Origin: Bacillus timonensis
GTDB taxonomy: Bacteria; Bacillota; Bacilli; Bacillales; Bacillaceae_L
DNA length: 64,000 nt
Reading direction: 5' to 3'
Assembly: GCF_000285535.1 (NCBI RefSeq)
Contig: NZ_HE610987.1
Coordinates: 160,464-224,463, forward strand
Made by a program: the position numbers and the translations under genes. Below the pieces are notes generated by a model. The model had not been told where the DNA came from, did not search any database, and saw nothing but the letters and a program-made list of their open reading frames with translations. This document shows positions 27,766-37,152 of the stretch, in pieces. Positions within the stretch are counted from its first letter, which is position 1, and every line of letters begins with the position of its first letter.

Positions 27766-27805
27766 TGAAATCACCCATCCTTTTAGTAGATTAATTGAAA
27801 CTAAA

Positions 27806-29134
27806 TTACTGGGTTAGTGAATCACGGTAAGTTTCTCGTGCGAATAACGTTGCAATGATGCTTATGACACCTAGTGCGACTAAATATAAAATGATTGGTA
27901 AGCTTTGACCATCATATTTTGCAAGTAACCAAGTCGCAATTAAAGGGGAAAATCCACCTGCTAGGATAGCACCGACTTGGTACCCAATGGAAGCGCCGCT
28001 TAAACGAACCTTTGATCCAAAAAGCTCTGAGTAATACACAGCCTGAGGTCCGTAGACAGAATCATGTATAACATTCAATCCAAGCACGATACCTATTGTG
28101 ATCCAAAGTACGGATCCTGTATCCATTAACAAGAAAAATGGAAAAATGAACAGTGTCGTAGCTATTGTTCCTCCTAAATAGACAGGTTTACGGCCAATCT
28201 TATCTGATAAATAGGACCATAGTGGCATGGTCACAAAACCAACTACTGAAGAAATCATAACTGCATTTAGACCAATGGATCGATCAACATTAACCGTACC
28301 TACGAGGTACGTTAGCACAAATACAGAATAGATATAGAACGTTGCGTTTTGAACTAATTTCATGCCAATTGTTAAGAATAATGGTTTTCTTTGGGTACGT
28401 AGAACGGTGAGAACAGGCTTTTCCTCTAGCTGCTTTTTTTCTGCCATCTCCTCAAAAACAGGTGATTCACTCACTCTTAACCGAATCCAAAGTCCAATGA
28501 TTACAAGTATTGCACTGAGTAAAAATGGAATACGCCAGCCCCAAGCAAGGAAAGCATCATTTGGCATACTATTATTTACCATTGAGAATACGAAAGTGGA
28601 TAAAAGGAGACCTGCAGGCACTCCCATTTGTGGAAAGCTACCGTATAACCCCCGTTTTCCTTTCGGTGCATGTTCAACGGCCATTACTACCGCCGATCCC
28701 CACTCACCTCCAACAGCAAATCCCTGTACAATGCGAAGAAGACTAATTAATAACGGGGCCATTAAACCAATCGTTTGGTACGATGGAATTAAACCCATTA
28801 AGAATGTCGCTAATCCCATTAATAATAGTGAAAGTGTAAGCATTTTTTTGCGGCCTATTTTATCACCAAAATGGCCAAATACCGCACTTCCTAATGGACG
28901 GGCAATAAACCCAGCAGCATATGACCCAAAAGCCGCTAGTGTCCCATAAAGAGGATCGAAAGTTGGAAAAAACAATGCTGGAAATACTAAAGCCGCAGCA
29001 GTACCGTATAAATAGAAATCATACCATTCAATTGTTGTACCAATAAAGCTTGCTAATCCGACCTTGCGATGTTCTTTTGAAAAACCTTTATTCTCTGTAT
29101 TTATATCCTCTTGAATTACTGGTGCTGTAGACAT
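27806..29134 (-). CDS. MFS transporter, metabolite:H+ symporter (MHS) family
   Basis: 442 residues, twelve hydrophobic segments. GTTIEWYDFYLYGTAAALVF is the MHS signature, and GHFGDKIGRKKMLT the first MFS loop motif. Members such as ProP, ShiA and KgtP import carboxylates or betaines. Its place inside an acetoacetyl-CoA operon suggests uptake of a carboxylate fed to the ligase (inference). ATG at 29134 follows GGGAGGGAAACCG. Confidence 0.92.
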   Translation of the reverse strand: MSTAPVIQEDINTENKGFSKEHRKVGLASFIGTTIEWYDFYLYGTAAALVFPALFFPTFDPLYGTLAAFGSYAAGFIARPLGSAVFGHFGDKIGRKKMLTLSLLLMGLATFLMGLIPSYQTIGLMAPLLISLLRIVQGFAVGGEWGSAVVMAVEHAPKGKRGLYGSFPQMGVPAGLLLSTFVFSMVNNSMPNDAFLAWGWRIPFLLSAILVIIGLWIRLRVSESPVFEEMAEKKQLEEKPVLTVLRTQRKPLFLTIGMKLVQNATFYIYSVFVLTYLVGTVNVDRSIGLNAVMISSVVGFVTMPLWSYLSDKIGRKPVYLGGTIATTLFIFPFFLLMDTGSVLWITIGIVLGLNVIHDSVYGPQAVYYSELFGSKVRLSGASIGYQVGAILAGGFSPLIATWLLAKYDGQSLPIILYLVALGVISIIATLFARETYRDSLTQ

Positions 29135-29183
29135 CGGTTTCCCTCCCTTTTTACGATGGTGTACTATGTCTTAAGGCCATTTT

Positions 29184-29603
29184 TCATTCTATGCTTTCGA
29201 AAAATGGCAACCATTCCTCATTAATTTTTATATATTTGACTTTCAAAGGAAGCCCAATTTTGAATTCTTGATTAGGATCAACTAATAGATGAGTTAGCAT
29301 CGTTGGGCCTTCTTCTAATTCAACAACTCCTAAAGCGTAAGGTGCAACTGCTGCCCATGCTGGGTGACCCGGTCTATGTACAATACTCCATGTCTTTAGC
29401 TTTCCTTTGCCTGAAGCAGGCGTCCATTCTAACTGATTACTCAAGCAATGCGGACAATGGGAACGAGGATAAAAAACCCATTCTCCACAATCTTTGCATT
29501 TCTGCAGAATAAATTCTTGACGGGCAACTGCATCCCAGAACGGCTTAGTGAAAGGTGTGACAGTGGGACCTGGTACTGTTAAATTTTCAAATTTCTCTAT
29601 CAT
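29184..29603 (-). CDS. Zn-ribbon OB-fold protein (DUF35 type)
   Basis: 139 residues. A rubredoxin-like zinc ribbon (CKDCGEWVFYPRSHCPHC) at about 35-53 is followed by an OB-fold. In this family the protein forms a complex with thiolase-like or HMG-CoA-synthase-like partners and probably channels acyl-CoA. Its gene overlaps the stop of the upstream thiolase-like gene by four bases (ATGA), a strong sign of complex formation. Confidence 0.92.
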   Translation of the reverse strand: MIEKFENLTVPGPTVTPFTKPFWDAVARQEFILQKCKDCGEWVFYPRSHCPHCLSNQLEWTPASGKGKLKTWSIVHRPGHPAWAAVAPYALGVVELEEGPTMLTHLLVDPNQEFKIGLPLKVKYIKINEEWLPFFESIE

Positions 29604-30766
29604 GACTCCACCCCCAAGATTAGAGCAGCAGCCTCACTCAATGTAGCTCCATTCCCTGTTATTAGAGCATGGCGTGCATTCGGAATTTGTCGCAATTGTG
29701 CTTCATGGCGCAATTGATGAACAGCTTCGATAATATGTGACATTCCTCCAGCAAGATCTGCCTGACCAAAACCTAATTGTCCCCCGTGCGTGTTAAGTGG
29801 CCAATCACCATCATGACCGAAAGAATGCTCCTTCATCCAGGAACCAAATCTTCCAGGTGCACAGAGACCAGCGTTTTCTAAAGTTTGTGCTACTACGCTC
29901 GTATAGCAATCATATATGGATAGTAAATCCATGTCTTGCACTGTTAAACCAGCTTGCTCCAATGCTCTTGGGATGGCATAACTTAGTGGTGCGTTTTCCA
30001 ATGAAGGAGCTTGACTTACGGCCCTATGAGTGATTTTCTCACCCGCACCTAGTAAATAAACCGGCGGATGATCACCCTTAGAGGCATTTTTAACGGAAGT
30101 AACGATGACCGCTGCCCCACCTGCTACAGGCATAACAATTTCAAATAAATGCAGGGGATCTACAATTAGCGGAGAATTCAACACATCCTCGACCGAGGCT
30201 GGTTTTCCGTATGTAATGGCTTTTGGATTTAGCTGTGCATTTTTTCGGGCCCAGTAAGCAATGAGTGCAAAGTCTTCTTGGGTTGACCCGTACTCGGCCA
30301 TGTGCCGACGTTTTAACAGCGCATAAGAGGTGTTCGCTCCAGAAGCACCAAATGGTACATCAAATTCGCGAATCGGATTACGGTTTGGTGAACGTAAGGT
30401 TTTACCTTTTTCATTGATATTTGCAAGTACACATACGACTGTTTCACACATTCCTGCTTCAATTGCAGCTACAGCTCTCCATATCATTCCCGCACCGGTT
30501 GCACCTCCAAGATCAACCACATTTGACATTGTCGGTTGAAGACCAAGGTATTCCGCAACAGTAGCTGGCACATGCTGCGGTGTTTCGCCTACTTGGGGTC
30601 CAATTAATAAACCATCGATCTCGTCTTTTTCAATTCCGGCATCTTGAATGGCTAACCTTACTGACTCGGCAATTAGTCCGAGAGTTGTTGCACCCTCGCT
30701 ATAACGGACTGGTGTAAGCTCTCCAATCCCTATAATTGCACCTTTTGGAACTTGGCGTTTAACCAT
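29600..30766 (-). CDS. Thiolase-like protein (SCP-2/DUF35-associated)
   Basis: 388 residues of the thiolase fold (VDLGGATGAGMIWRAVAAIEAG; NTHGGQLGFGQADLAGG). The usual Cys-containing active-site motif reads VDLGGATGAG, i.e. no nucleophilic Cys at that place, as in many DUF35-partner thiolase homologues. A retro-aldol or acyl-transfer role in a DUF35 complex is the precedent. The start overlaps the ligase stop (TAATG) with AAAGGAG inside the ligase gene. Confidence 0.88.
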   Translation of the reverse strand: MVKRQVPKGAIIGIGELTPVRYSEGATTLGLIAESVRLAIQDAGIEKDEIDGLLIGPQVGETPQHVPATVAEYLGLQPTMSNVVDLGGATGAGMIWRAVAAIEAGMCETVVCVLANINEKGKTLRSPNRNPIREFDVPFGASGANTSYALLKRRHMAEYGSTQEDFALIAYWARKNAQLNPKAITYGKPASVEDVLNSPLIVDPLHLFEIVMPVAGGAAVIVTSVKNASKGDHPPVYLLGAGEKITHRAVSQAPSLENAPLSYAIPRALEQAGLTVQDMDLLSIYDCYTSVVAQTLENAGLCAPGRFGSWMKEHSFGHDGDWPLNTHGGQLGFGQADLAGGMSHIIEAVHQLRHEAQLRQIPNARHALITGNGATLSEAAALILGVES

Positions 30767-32730
30767 TATAAGAAACTCCTTTCACGCAAGCTGCTATATT
30801 CTTCTAAGCATTCAGGATTTGTAAGTGAACCCTTGTTCTTTATTGGCTGACCAATCGCACTTGAACGGGCCGCACCTTCTACCTTCTTGCCGTTAATTGT
30901 ATAAGGAATTTCATTCACACTGTAAATACGTTTAGGCACATGTCGTGGAGAAGCTTTTTTCCTCACTTCTTTACGGATATTGTCCACTAATGTATGGTCA
31001 AGCTCTTCATCATGGGTTACAACACAAAGCACAATCTCTTCATCATTTTCTACTGGCAAACTGAAAACGATAGAGTCCTGTATCCCTGGAATTTGCTCAA
31101 CAACACGATAGATTTCAGCAGTTCCAATACGAACACCACCAGGATTAAGGGTCGTATCTGCCCTCCCATAAATGACCATCGTTTGTTCTACTGTTTGTTC
31201 TGCAAAATCACCGTGAGTCCAAATGCCTGGTCGTTCTGCAAAATAGGCGGAATAGTAACGCTTATCGCCGTCCTCTCCCCAGAAAGTAATTGGCATACTC
31301 GGAAATGGTTTTGTACACACTAGCTCTCCTTTTTCATGAAGAACAGATACTCCTCGAGTATCAAGCACATCTACTGCCATTCCTAGTGCTTTACAAGTAA
31401 TTTCACCCCTCCTTACTGGATGCACAGGTGACCCCATTACAAAGCAACCAATGATTTCGGTACCTCCAGAAATGGAAGCCAACATTATGTCCGACTTGAT
31501 GTTCTCATATACCCAGTCATATTGTTCTGCCGACAATGGAGCGCCGCAAGAAAGGACACTCTTCAAACTGAACAGATTATGTTTCTGACCTACCTGGTAA
31601 CCAGTCTTCGCCAAAGTATCTAAATACTTTGGGCTCGTTCCAAAGTGAGTTATTCCAATTTCTTCAGCAATCTCCCAAAGAATCCCTTTATTCGCTTTAG
31701 GAATCGGTGAGCCATCATAAAGAAGAATGGCAGCACCGCTTGCTAATCCTGAAACAAGCCAAGGATACATCATCCATGCAGTATTCGTATACCAGAACAT
31801 CACATCTCCAGCTTTTACATCACAGTGTAGCTGGTGTTCCTTTACGTGTTGAATTAATGTACCTCCGACAGAATGAACAATAGCCTTTGGCAGTCCTGTA
31901 GTCCCCGACGTATACAGGATATAAAGAGGATGATTGAAGGGCACTCGAGTATACTCTAGATGAGTGGAGTCATTCTCACATAGCTCCTCCCAGCTCAACA
32001 ATTTCGTTTCATGATTTATTGATATATTCATAGGTTTAGATAAGGTCACAATAGCGGAAACATCCTCAAGTACTTTACTTACCACTGAGATGTTTTCCCG
32101 AATATCAAAAGGTTTTCCATTATATTGGTAATCCAGTGTTGCAATCAATACCTTTGGACGTACTTGGCCGATTCGGTCAATAATTCCTTTTGAACCAAAG
32201 TCAGGGGAGCAAGATGTCCAAACAGCACCTAATGATGTAGTTGCTAATAACGCTACTAATGCTTCGATTCCGTTTGTTACGACTCCAGCAACACGGTCCC
32301 CAGCATTCACTCCTAAACTCCTCAATCCTTTTTGAGCACGTGCCACCATACTACGGAGCTCTCCCATTGAAATGGTGCGAGTTACGCCGTTTTCCCTTGC
32401 TTCAAAAACGGCAGTTTGCCATTCATCCCCACGTAAAATATTTTCAGCAAAATTCAATTTGGCATCGGGGAACCAGCGTGTACCAAGCATCCCCCCATCG
32501 TTTGGGGGGACCATGATCCTTTCGCCTTTTTCCCCAATAACACCAGTAAAGTCCCATACTGCTGACCAAAATTTTTCAGGCTGAGCGATCGACCAGCGAT
32601 GAAGGCGTTCATAGGGCAGGAGCGGAAATCCGACCTCTTGTGAGAACTTCGTCAAATTAGACTCCGAGATCCAAGTTTCGCTCGGTTCCCATAGAATCTT
32701 GGATTCTAGTAAACTATGTTGAATTGTCAT
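30766..32730 (-). CDS. Acetoacetate-CoA ligase (acetoacetyl-CoA synthetase)
   Basis: 654 residues of the ANL superfamily, typical length for AACS. The AMP-binding loop YTSGTTGLPKAIVHSVGG, the LSCGAPLS and GGTEIIGCF segments and the C-terminal catalytic Lys in YTINGKKVEGAARSS are visible. The N-terminal FTGVIGEKGERIM region separates it from plain acetyl-CoA synthetases. It activates acetoacetate or a related oxo-acid with ATP and CoA. First gene of the operon; ATG follows GGAGGAAGAGGTA. Confidence 0.9.
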   Translation of the reverse strand: MTIQHSLLESKILWEPSETWISESNLTKFSQEVGFPLLPYERLHRWSIAQPEKFWSAVWDFTGVIGEKGERIMVPPNDGGMLGTRWFPDAKLNFAENILRGDEWQTAVFEARENGVTRTISMGELRSMVARAQKGLRSLGVNAGDRVAGVVTNGIEALVALLATTSLGAVWTSCSPDFGSKGIIDRIGQVRPKVLIATLDYQYNGKPFDIRENISVVSKVLEDVSAIVTLSKPMNISINHETKLLSWEELCENDSTHLEYTRVPFNHPLYILYTSGTTGLPKAIVHSVGGTLIQHVKEHQLHCDVKAGDVMFWYTNTAWMMYPWLVSGLASGAAILLYDGSPIPKANKGILWEIAEEIGITHFGTSPKYLDTLAKTGYQVGQKHNLFSLKSVLSCGAPLSAEQYDWVYENIKSDIMLASISGGTEIIGCFVMGSPVHPVRRGEITCKALGMAVDVLDTRGVSVLHEKGELVCTKPFPSMPITFWGEDGDKRYYSAYFAERPGIWTHGDFAEQTVEQTMVIYGRADTTLNPGGVRIGTAEIYRVVEQIPGIQDSIVFSLPVENDEEIVLCVVTHDEELDHTLVDNIRKEVRKKASPRHVPKRIYSVNEIPYTINGKKVEGAARSSAIGQPIKNKGSLTNPECLEEYSSLRERSFL

Positions 32731-32901
32731 TACCTCTTCCTCCCTTAAACTAAGAGAAGGATTCTCGCTGCACCCATCCCTTAGTTATTAATAATTAACT
32801 CTGTCATCAGCTTTCTGTACTTACATATCTTTTTCTCGTATTCTCTACTATTTGCAGTAGTTCGTTTCCTGTTTCAGCTTAAATTTTCGTCCGCAATATG
32901 T

Positions 32902-34701
32902 TTAGATTTCGCAGGCGTAAGTAACAATTGCACCTCTGAGACGCTGTGCTTCCTTATACGTACATCTGTTTTGAACAACCTCTAGTCCTGCTTCTTTAGC
33001 AACCTCAACTGCTCTTGGAGAGATAACGCCTTCTTGTAGCCAGAAAACTTTTGGCTGGATTTTTGCTGCTTCTGCTGCTACACCAATGGCTGCTTCGGGA
33101 CTACGGAATACTTGAACGATATCCACCTTAAACGGGATAGAAGTTAAATCAGGATAAGCCTGTTCACCAAGTACTTCTGTTTCCCTTGGATTAACCGGTA
33201 TAATTTTATAACCGAGACGCTGCATTTTCCGTGCGAGCCTGTAACTCGGACGAGCTGGATTACCGCTAAGTCCAACGACAGCAATTGTTTTTGGACGCTG
33301 AACTTCTTTTCCATCCACTATTTCACGAATAAAAGTTGATTGTAGTGCCCAACGGATTACTCCTTCATCATTAACCGCTGTATCACCTTTTTGCTCACCT
33401 TTTGATGAAATGCCTGTCGCGGCATAAAAAGCCTGGTCTAAATCATTTACTAAATCTCGGTACGATTCAATTCCAACCGATAAACGGATTAATTCTTCAC
33501 TTACCCCAGCTCTCACTAACTCCTCTGCACTCAATTGCTGATGGGTTGTTGACGCTGGATGAATAATAAGTGATTTGGCATCTCCGACATTTGCTACATG
33601 AGACCATAATGCGATATTATCAATTACCTTTTTACCAGTTTCTCTGCCACCTTTAATTCCAAAATTAACGATGGAACCAAAACCAGTTCGCAAATATTTC
33701 TTCGCAAGTTCGTAGGCTGGATGCTCTTCAAGTCCAGGGTAGGATACCCATTCAACTGAAGGATGATCTTTTAGGAAGTTTGCAACACGTAATGCATTTT
33801 CATTATGTTTTTCGATGCGTAGGTGTAGTGTTTCTAGACCTTGAATTAATAGGAATGCACTGTGTGGACTTAAAGATGAACCAAAGTCTCTTAAGAGCTG
33901 AACTCTAAGTTTTGTACTGAATGCTAAAGTTCCGAATTCATTCGCATAGATTATTCCGTTATAACTTGTATCAGGCTCAGTAAAACCTGGAAACTTCTCA
34001 CTGTTCCAATTAAAACGGCCACCGTCAACTACTACTCCACCTATCGTTGTCCCATGTCCTCCAATCCACTTTGTTGCAGAGTGGATAACAATATCTGCTC
34101 CCCATTGGATTGGTTTACAAAGATATGGAGAAGCAAAAGTATTGTCAATAATAAGTGGTACTCCATTTTCGTGTGCAATCTCTGATACTGCTTCAATATC
34201 TAATACATGCAAGCTCGGATTTCCAATCGTTTCTGCATAAACAGCCTTCGTTTTTGGCGTAATCGCTTTTCTAAAGTTTTCAGGGTCAGTTGGATCAACG
34301 AAATGGACATTAATTCCGTACTTTGGAAGTGTCACAGCAAATAGATTGTAAGTACCACCATATAAATTTGCTGCTGCTACGATTTCATCTCCCGCTTGTG
34401 CAATGTTCATGATGGAAAGAGCAATTGCAGCCATACCTGAAGATGTTGCTACAGCCGCGACACCATCTTCCAATAGTGCAATCCGTTTCTCAAGTACATC
34501 AACGGTCGGGTTACCTATTCTAGAATAAATATTACCTGACTCATCAAGACTAAAAAGACTTTGAGCATGGTCCGTATTGTGAAATACGAATGAACTTGTT
34601 TGATAAATTGGCACTGCACGTGAACCAGTTGTTGGATCTGGGGATTGGCCTCCATGTAAAAGTAGTGTTTCATCATCGTAAGTTTCATATTGTTTTGTCA
34701 T
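32902..34701 (-). CDS. metY: O-acetylhomoserine sulfhydrylase (MetY-type) fused to a CoA-binding domain
   Basis: 599 residues. Residues about 1-430 form a PLP-dependent Cys/Met enzyme with TSSGMAAIA, the PLP Lys in [17 protein letters not shown] and the [20 protein letters not shown] motif typical of MetY. It would join sulfide to O-acetylhomoserine to give homocysteine. Residues about 445-599 form a Rossmann CoA-binding domain of the YccU type ([30 protein letters not shown]). This tail is not part of ordinary MetY enzymes of about 430 residues. The ATG at 34701 is chosen, with GGAGGG before it. Two SAM-I riboswitches precede it. Confidence 0.9.
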   Translation of the reverse strand: MTKQYETYDDETLLLHGGQSPDPTTGSRAVPIYQTSSFVFHNTDHAQSLFSLDESGNIYSRIGNPTVDVLEKRIALLEDGVAAVATSSGMAAIALSIMNIAQAGDEIVAAANLYGGTYNLFAVTLPKYGINVHFVDPTDPENFRKAITPKTKAVYAETIGNPSLHVLDIEAVSEIAHENGVPLIIDNTFASPYLCKPIQWGADIVIHSATKWIGGHGTTIGGVVVDGGRFNWNSEKFPGFTEPDTSYNGIIYANEFGTLAFSTKLRVQLLRDFGSSLSPHSAFLLIQGLETLHLRIEKHNENALRVANFLKDHPSVEWVSYPGLEEHPAYELAKKYLRTGFGSIVNFGIKGGRETGKKVIDNIALWSHVANVGDAKSLIIHPASTTHQQLSAEELVRAGVSEELIRLSVGIESYRDLVNDLDQAFYAATGISSKGEQKGDTAVNDEGVIRWALQSTFIREIVDGKEVQRPKTIAVVGLSGNPARPSYRLARKMQRLGYKIIPVNPRETEVLGEQAYPDLTSIPFKVDIVQVFRSPEAAIGVAAEAAKIQPKVFWLQEGVISPRAVEVAKEAGLEVVQNRCTYKEAQRLRGAIVTYACEI

Positions 34702-34761
34702 TGTTTTACCCTCCAAATTTTTATAAGATTCCTAGGATTAATTGTTACTTATATATGTAAA

Positions 34762-34909
34762 GAAAAACCCCCCTCATCATAAGAAGAGGGGGGCCTCATC
34801 TTATCTTTCAGGTGTACTGCACCTGCAGGATTTAGCACCTTTTCAAGCTTTCACTTGAAGGTTGCCGGACTTCTTCGGGCCTGTTCCCTCCGTCACTCTG
34901 GATAAGAAA
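34762..34909 (-). ncRNA. SAM-I (S-box) riboswitch controlling metY
   Basis: Minus-strand leader with the S-box landmarks: CTTATCCAGAGTGACGGAGGG, GGCAACC, GGTGCTAAATCCTGCAG and GAAAGATAAGATGAGG, then a terminator hairpin with arms CCCCCCTC/GAGGGGGG at 34768-34793 followed by T. The metY start lies about 60 bases downstream. SAM binding is expected to favour the terminator. Confidence 0.95.
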
Positions 34910-34960
34910 AACTATATTTAAATATCGCATCAACGCGTTAATCCTTCAACTACATAAAGG

Positions 34961-34989
34961 ATTATAAACCACACAATTTTCAAAGTCAA
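34961..34989 (-). promoter_or_regulatory. Promoter of the metY riboswitch leader
   Basis: TTGACT and a perfect TATAAT with a 17-base spacer on the minus strand, about 50 bases before the S-box aptamer. It lies between the two S-boxes, so metY has its own promoter. Confidence 0.85.
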
Positions 34990-35107
34990 TATATTTTTTA
35001 GAAAAATTGATATATTAATAAAATTATCTCTACTTTTAAAATAGCAATGGAGAGTTGGTACCTATGTCCCCATGAGAAGATCCCCTATTTTGAAATTCTT
35101 GGCTAAA

Positions 35108-35281
35108 ACAAAAACCCCTTCTGTTAAAAGACAGAAGGGGTAGAATATACAGAGTTAGCATACATCCACCTTCTCATCTTTGGAATAGTATTACCTTCCT
35201 CTGAAATTGGCACCGGGCATTCACATGCTGGTTGCCGAGGCTTCGTTGGGTCAGTCCCTCCACCTCTCCTGATAAGAAGAA
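35108..35281 (-). ncRNA. Second SAM-I (S-box) riboswitch, with no gene directly after it
   Basis: Minus-strand S-box landmarks: CTTATCAGGAGAGGTGGAGGG, CTCGGCAACC, CCCGGTGCCAATTTC and AAAGATGAG, followed by a terminator with arms ACCCCTTCTGT/ACAGAAGGGGT (35113-35140) and a T-run. The next feature on this strand is another promoter and S-box; the roughly 200 bases between contain no open frame. It is either a tandem control element for metY, an orphan left by gene loss, or a short regulatory RNA. Confidence 0.93.
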
Positions 35282-35305
35282 TCACATTATTTAACTATAT
35301 GAAAA

Positions 35306-35334
35306 ATAATAAACATTTTAAATTATTTAGTCAA
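35306..35334 (-). promoter_or_regulatory. Promoter of the second S-box
   Basis: TTGACT, 17 bases, TATTAT on the minus strand, about 25 bases before the aptamer. Confidence 0.8.
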
Positions 35335-35465
35335 TGGGCATTTTGACTTTTATTTTGACAATAACTTATCTTCACAAAAATAATTTCCAATGTAGAAAGT
35401 CTTGGAATTTTCCAAAAGAGAAGTGAAGTAGGCGACATGTTTATTTCCCGCATCACTTTTGTAAA

Positions 35466-35500
35466 AGAAAAAATAACCCCTCTTAGTGAAGGGTTATTTA
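35466..35500 (-). terminator. Terminator of the cysJ-like gene
   Basis: The stem AATAACCC/GGGTTATT with short internal mismatches is followed by a T-rich stretch, 10 bases after the stop at 35510. Confidence 0.85.
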
Positions 35501-35509
35501 TAATCTAAA

Positions 35510-36682
35510 TTAATATACGTCACGTAGATAACGTCCTTGTGTTTTCATATCTTTTAAATAAGCTTCGGCAGCTTCTCGGTCCATTCCGCCCTCTTTTTCA
35601 ATAATGGTAAGGAGGGCATCGTTCACATCTTTAGCCATATGGTCTTTATCTCCACATACATAGAAATACGCACCGTTTTCAATCCACTCAAATAATTCTT
35701 TGCTGTGGTCTAGCATTTTATGCTGTACATATACTTTTTTATCTGAGTCACGTGAGAACGCAACATCTATCTTGGTTAGGACTCCGTCTTGTTGATATTT
35801 TTCCAACTCATCTCTATACAAGTAGTCAGTAGCTTCATGCTGGTCTCCAAAGAATAACCAAGAGCGACCTGTTGCTTTTTGGATAGCAAGCTCTTCAATA
35901 AATGAACGGAATGGTGCAATTCCTGTTCCAGGACCAACCATAATCACATCTTTATCAAGAGTTTCTGGTAAATGGAAGTGTTTATTTATTTGAACGAAGA
36001 CTGGAAGTGTATCTCCTTCTTGAACTCGTTCCGCACATTGAACAGAGCAAACACCTTTACGTTCACGGCCGTGCGCTGTATAACGTACAGCACCAATTGT
36101 AAGATGAACCTCATCTGGGTGAGCTGCTAAGCTACTTGCAATGGAGTAAAGTCGTGGAATCATTTTTCGTAATAAAGAAACGATATCTTGGGCAGAACAT
36201 TTCCACGGGCCAAAATCACGTATCATATCAAGTAGATCACGACCATCACAATATTCTTTGGCTGCTGCTGCATCTTCTATTAATTTTTGTAACTCTTCGT
36301 TTTCTGAGAATGCGGCTGCGCCTTGTAAAATTTTCCTTGAAAGTAATGTAACATCAAGGTACGTAAGCAATGCTTCTTTTAGTGGCATTGATTCACCTTG
36401 ACGACCAACTGTTACAACCTCATCTGCATCCCATTTCATTTCCTCAAGAATGGCTGCGACTAACTCTGGATCATTGGAAGGAGCAATTCCAAGTGTATCA
36501 CCAGGAATATAAGTAAAGCCGGAACCCTCTAAAGATAATTCAATATGTCTGGTTTCCTTGCTAGAACCTTCCCCATTTAAGTTAATGTTCTTAAGAACTT
36601 TTGCTTGAAATGGATTTGTTCTTGAAAATGTTGTGGGAACAGGCTTTTTCGGATTTTTTTCATTATCTATAGTTCGTTGCAT
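35510..36682 (-). CDS. cysJ: Sulfite reductase flavoprotein (CysJ-like) lacking the flavodoxin domain
   Basis: 390 residues. It contains the connecting and FAD domains (RLYSIASS; GVCSVQCAER) and the NADPH domain (VGPGTGIAPFRSF; LFFGDQ..DYLYRDE; YVCGD), and ends in the family's RYLRDVY. The FMN-binding flavodoxin domain (about 200 residues in classical CysJ) is absent; residues 1-20 are a polar leader. This short form occurs in Bacilli annotated as sulfite reductase alpha. The electron acceptor (CysI or a separate flavodoxin/ferredoxin) is not encoded here. Gene symbol used for the family only. GGAGG precedes the ATG. Confidence 0.8.
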   Translation of the reverse strand: MQRTIDNEKNPKKPVPTTFSRTNPFQAKVLKNINLNGEGSSKETRHIELSLEGSGFTYIPGDTLGIAPSNDPELVAAILEEMKWDADEVVTVGRQGESMPLKEALLTYLDVTLLSRKILQGAAAFSENEELQKLIEDAAAAKEYCDGRDLLDMIRDFGPWKCSAQDIVSLLRKMIPRLYSIASSLAAHPDEVHLTIGAVRYTAHGRERKGVCSVQCAERVQEGDTLPVFVQINKHFHLPETLDKDVIMVGPGTGIAPFRSFIEELAIQKATGRSWLFFGDQHEATDYLYRDELEKYQQDGVLTKIDVAFSRDSDKKVYVQHKMLDHSKELFEWIENGAYFYVCGDKDHMAKDVNDALLTIIEKEGGMDREAAEAYLKDMKTQGRYLRDVY

Positions 36683-37060
36683 TTTCTAAAAACCTCCAAC
36701 AGTAATATATATAGTAAGAATAACACATGTGCGAGTTGCTTGGTGTGTATTTTGACACATTATCGGCACTAATTTAATAAAGTCATCCCCATAATATACA
36801 CATTTTCTTCAAATTTCATTAATTATGCATGTGTATTGTTTTTTACTACCTTTTGAGTGAGCACATTTATTTGGAGTTCTTTTGAAAAACAAAGGATTAC
36901 GATTTCTACAACAATCTTATATTATCATATGTTATAAAAGTCACATTTGGCATTTCAATTAGTAGGAAAAAATTAGTGTAGAATCATCTGTGCGGTAGCC
37001 TATTGCAAACCTATCATGGACTTTTCACCATCAAATTATAGCCTATTTGGGTCCCTAAAG
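36683..37060. other. Intergenic region upstream of cysJ-like gene
   Basis: 378 bases without a gene-like frame. It must contain the minus-strand promoter of the cysJ-like gene; an ACACATGTGC palindrome at about 36723 is a possible regulator site. No S-box or other riboswitch is recognisable here. Confidence 0.4.
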
Positions 37061-37094
37061 AAAAAGGAACGAATTCCACTTGAATTCGTTCCTT
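37061..37094 (-). terminator. Terminator of the sugar symporter gene
   Basis: A perfect 13-bp stem AAGGAACGAATTC with its complement, followed by TTTTTCTTT on the minus strand. Confidence 0.85.
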
Positions 37095-37152
37095 ACGTTT
37101 ATTATTTGTAATTGTATATAGGATTTTATCTTCCATTTAAACATTAACTGTC

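Noticed and set aside
28362..28949. 195-codon plus-strand frame
   Set aside because: Fully antisense to the MHS transporter gene, with a composition explained by the complementary codons.
34762..35281. T-box leaders
   Set aside because: The conserved stretches match S-box (SAM-I) landmarks; no T-box sequence or specifier loop is visible.
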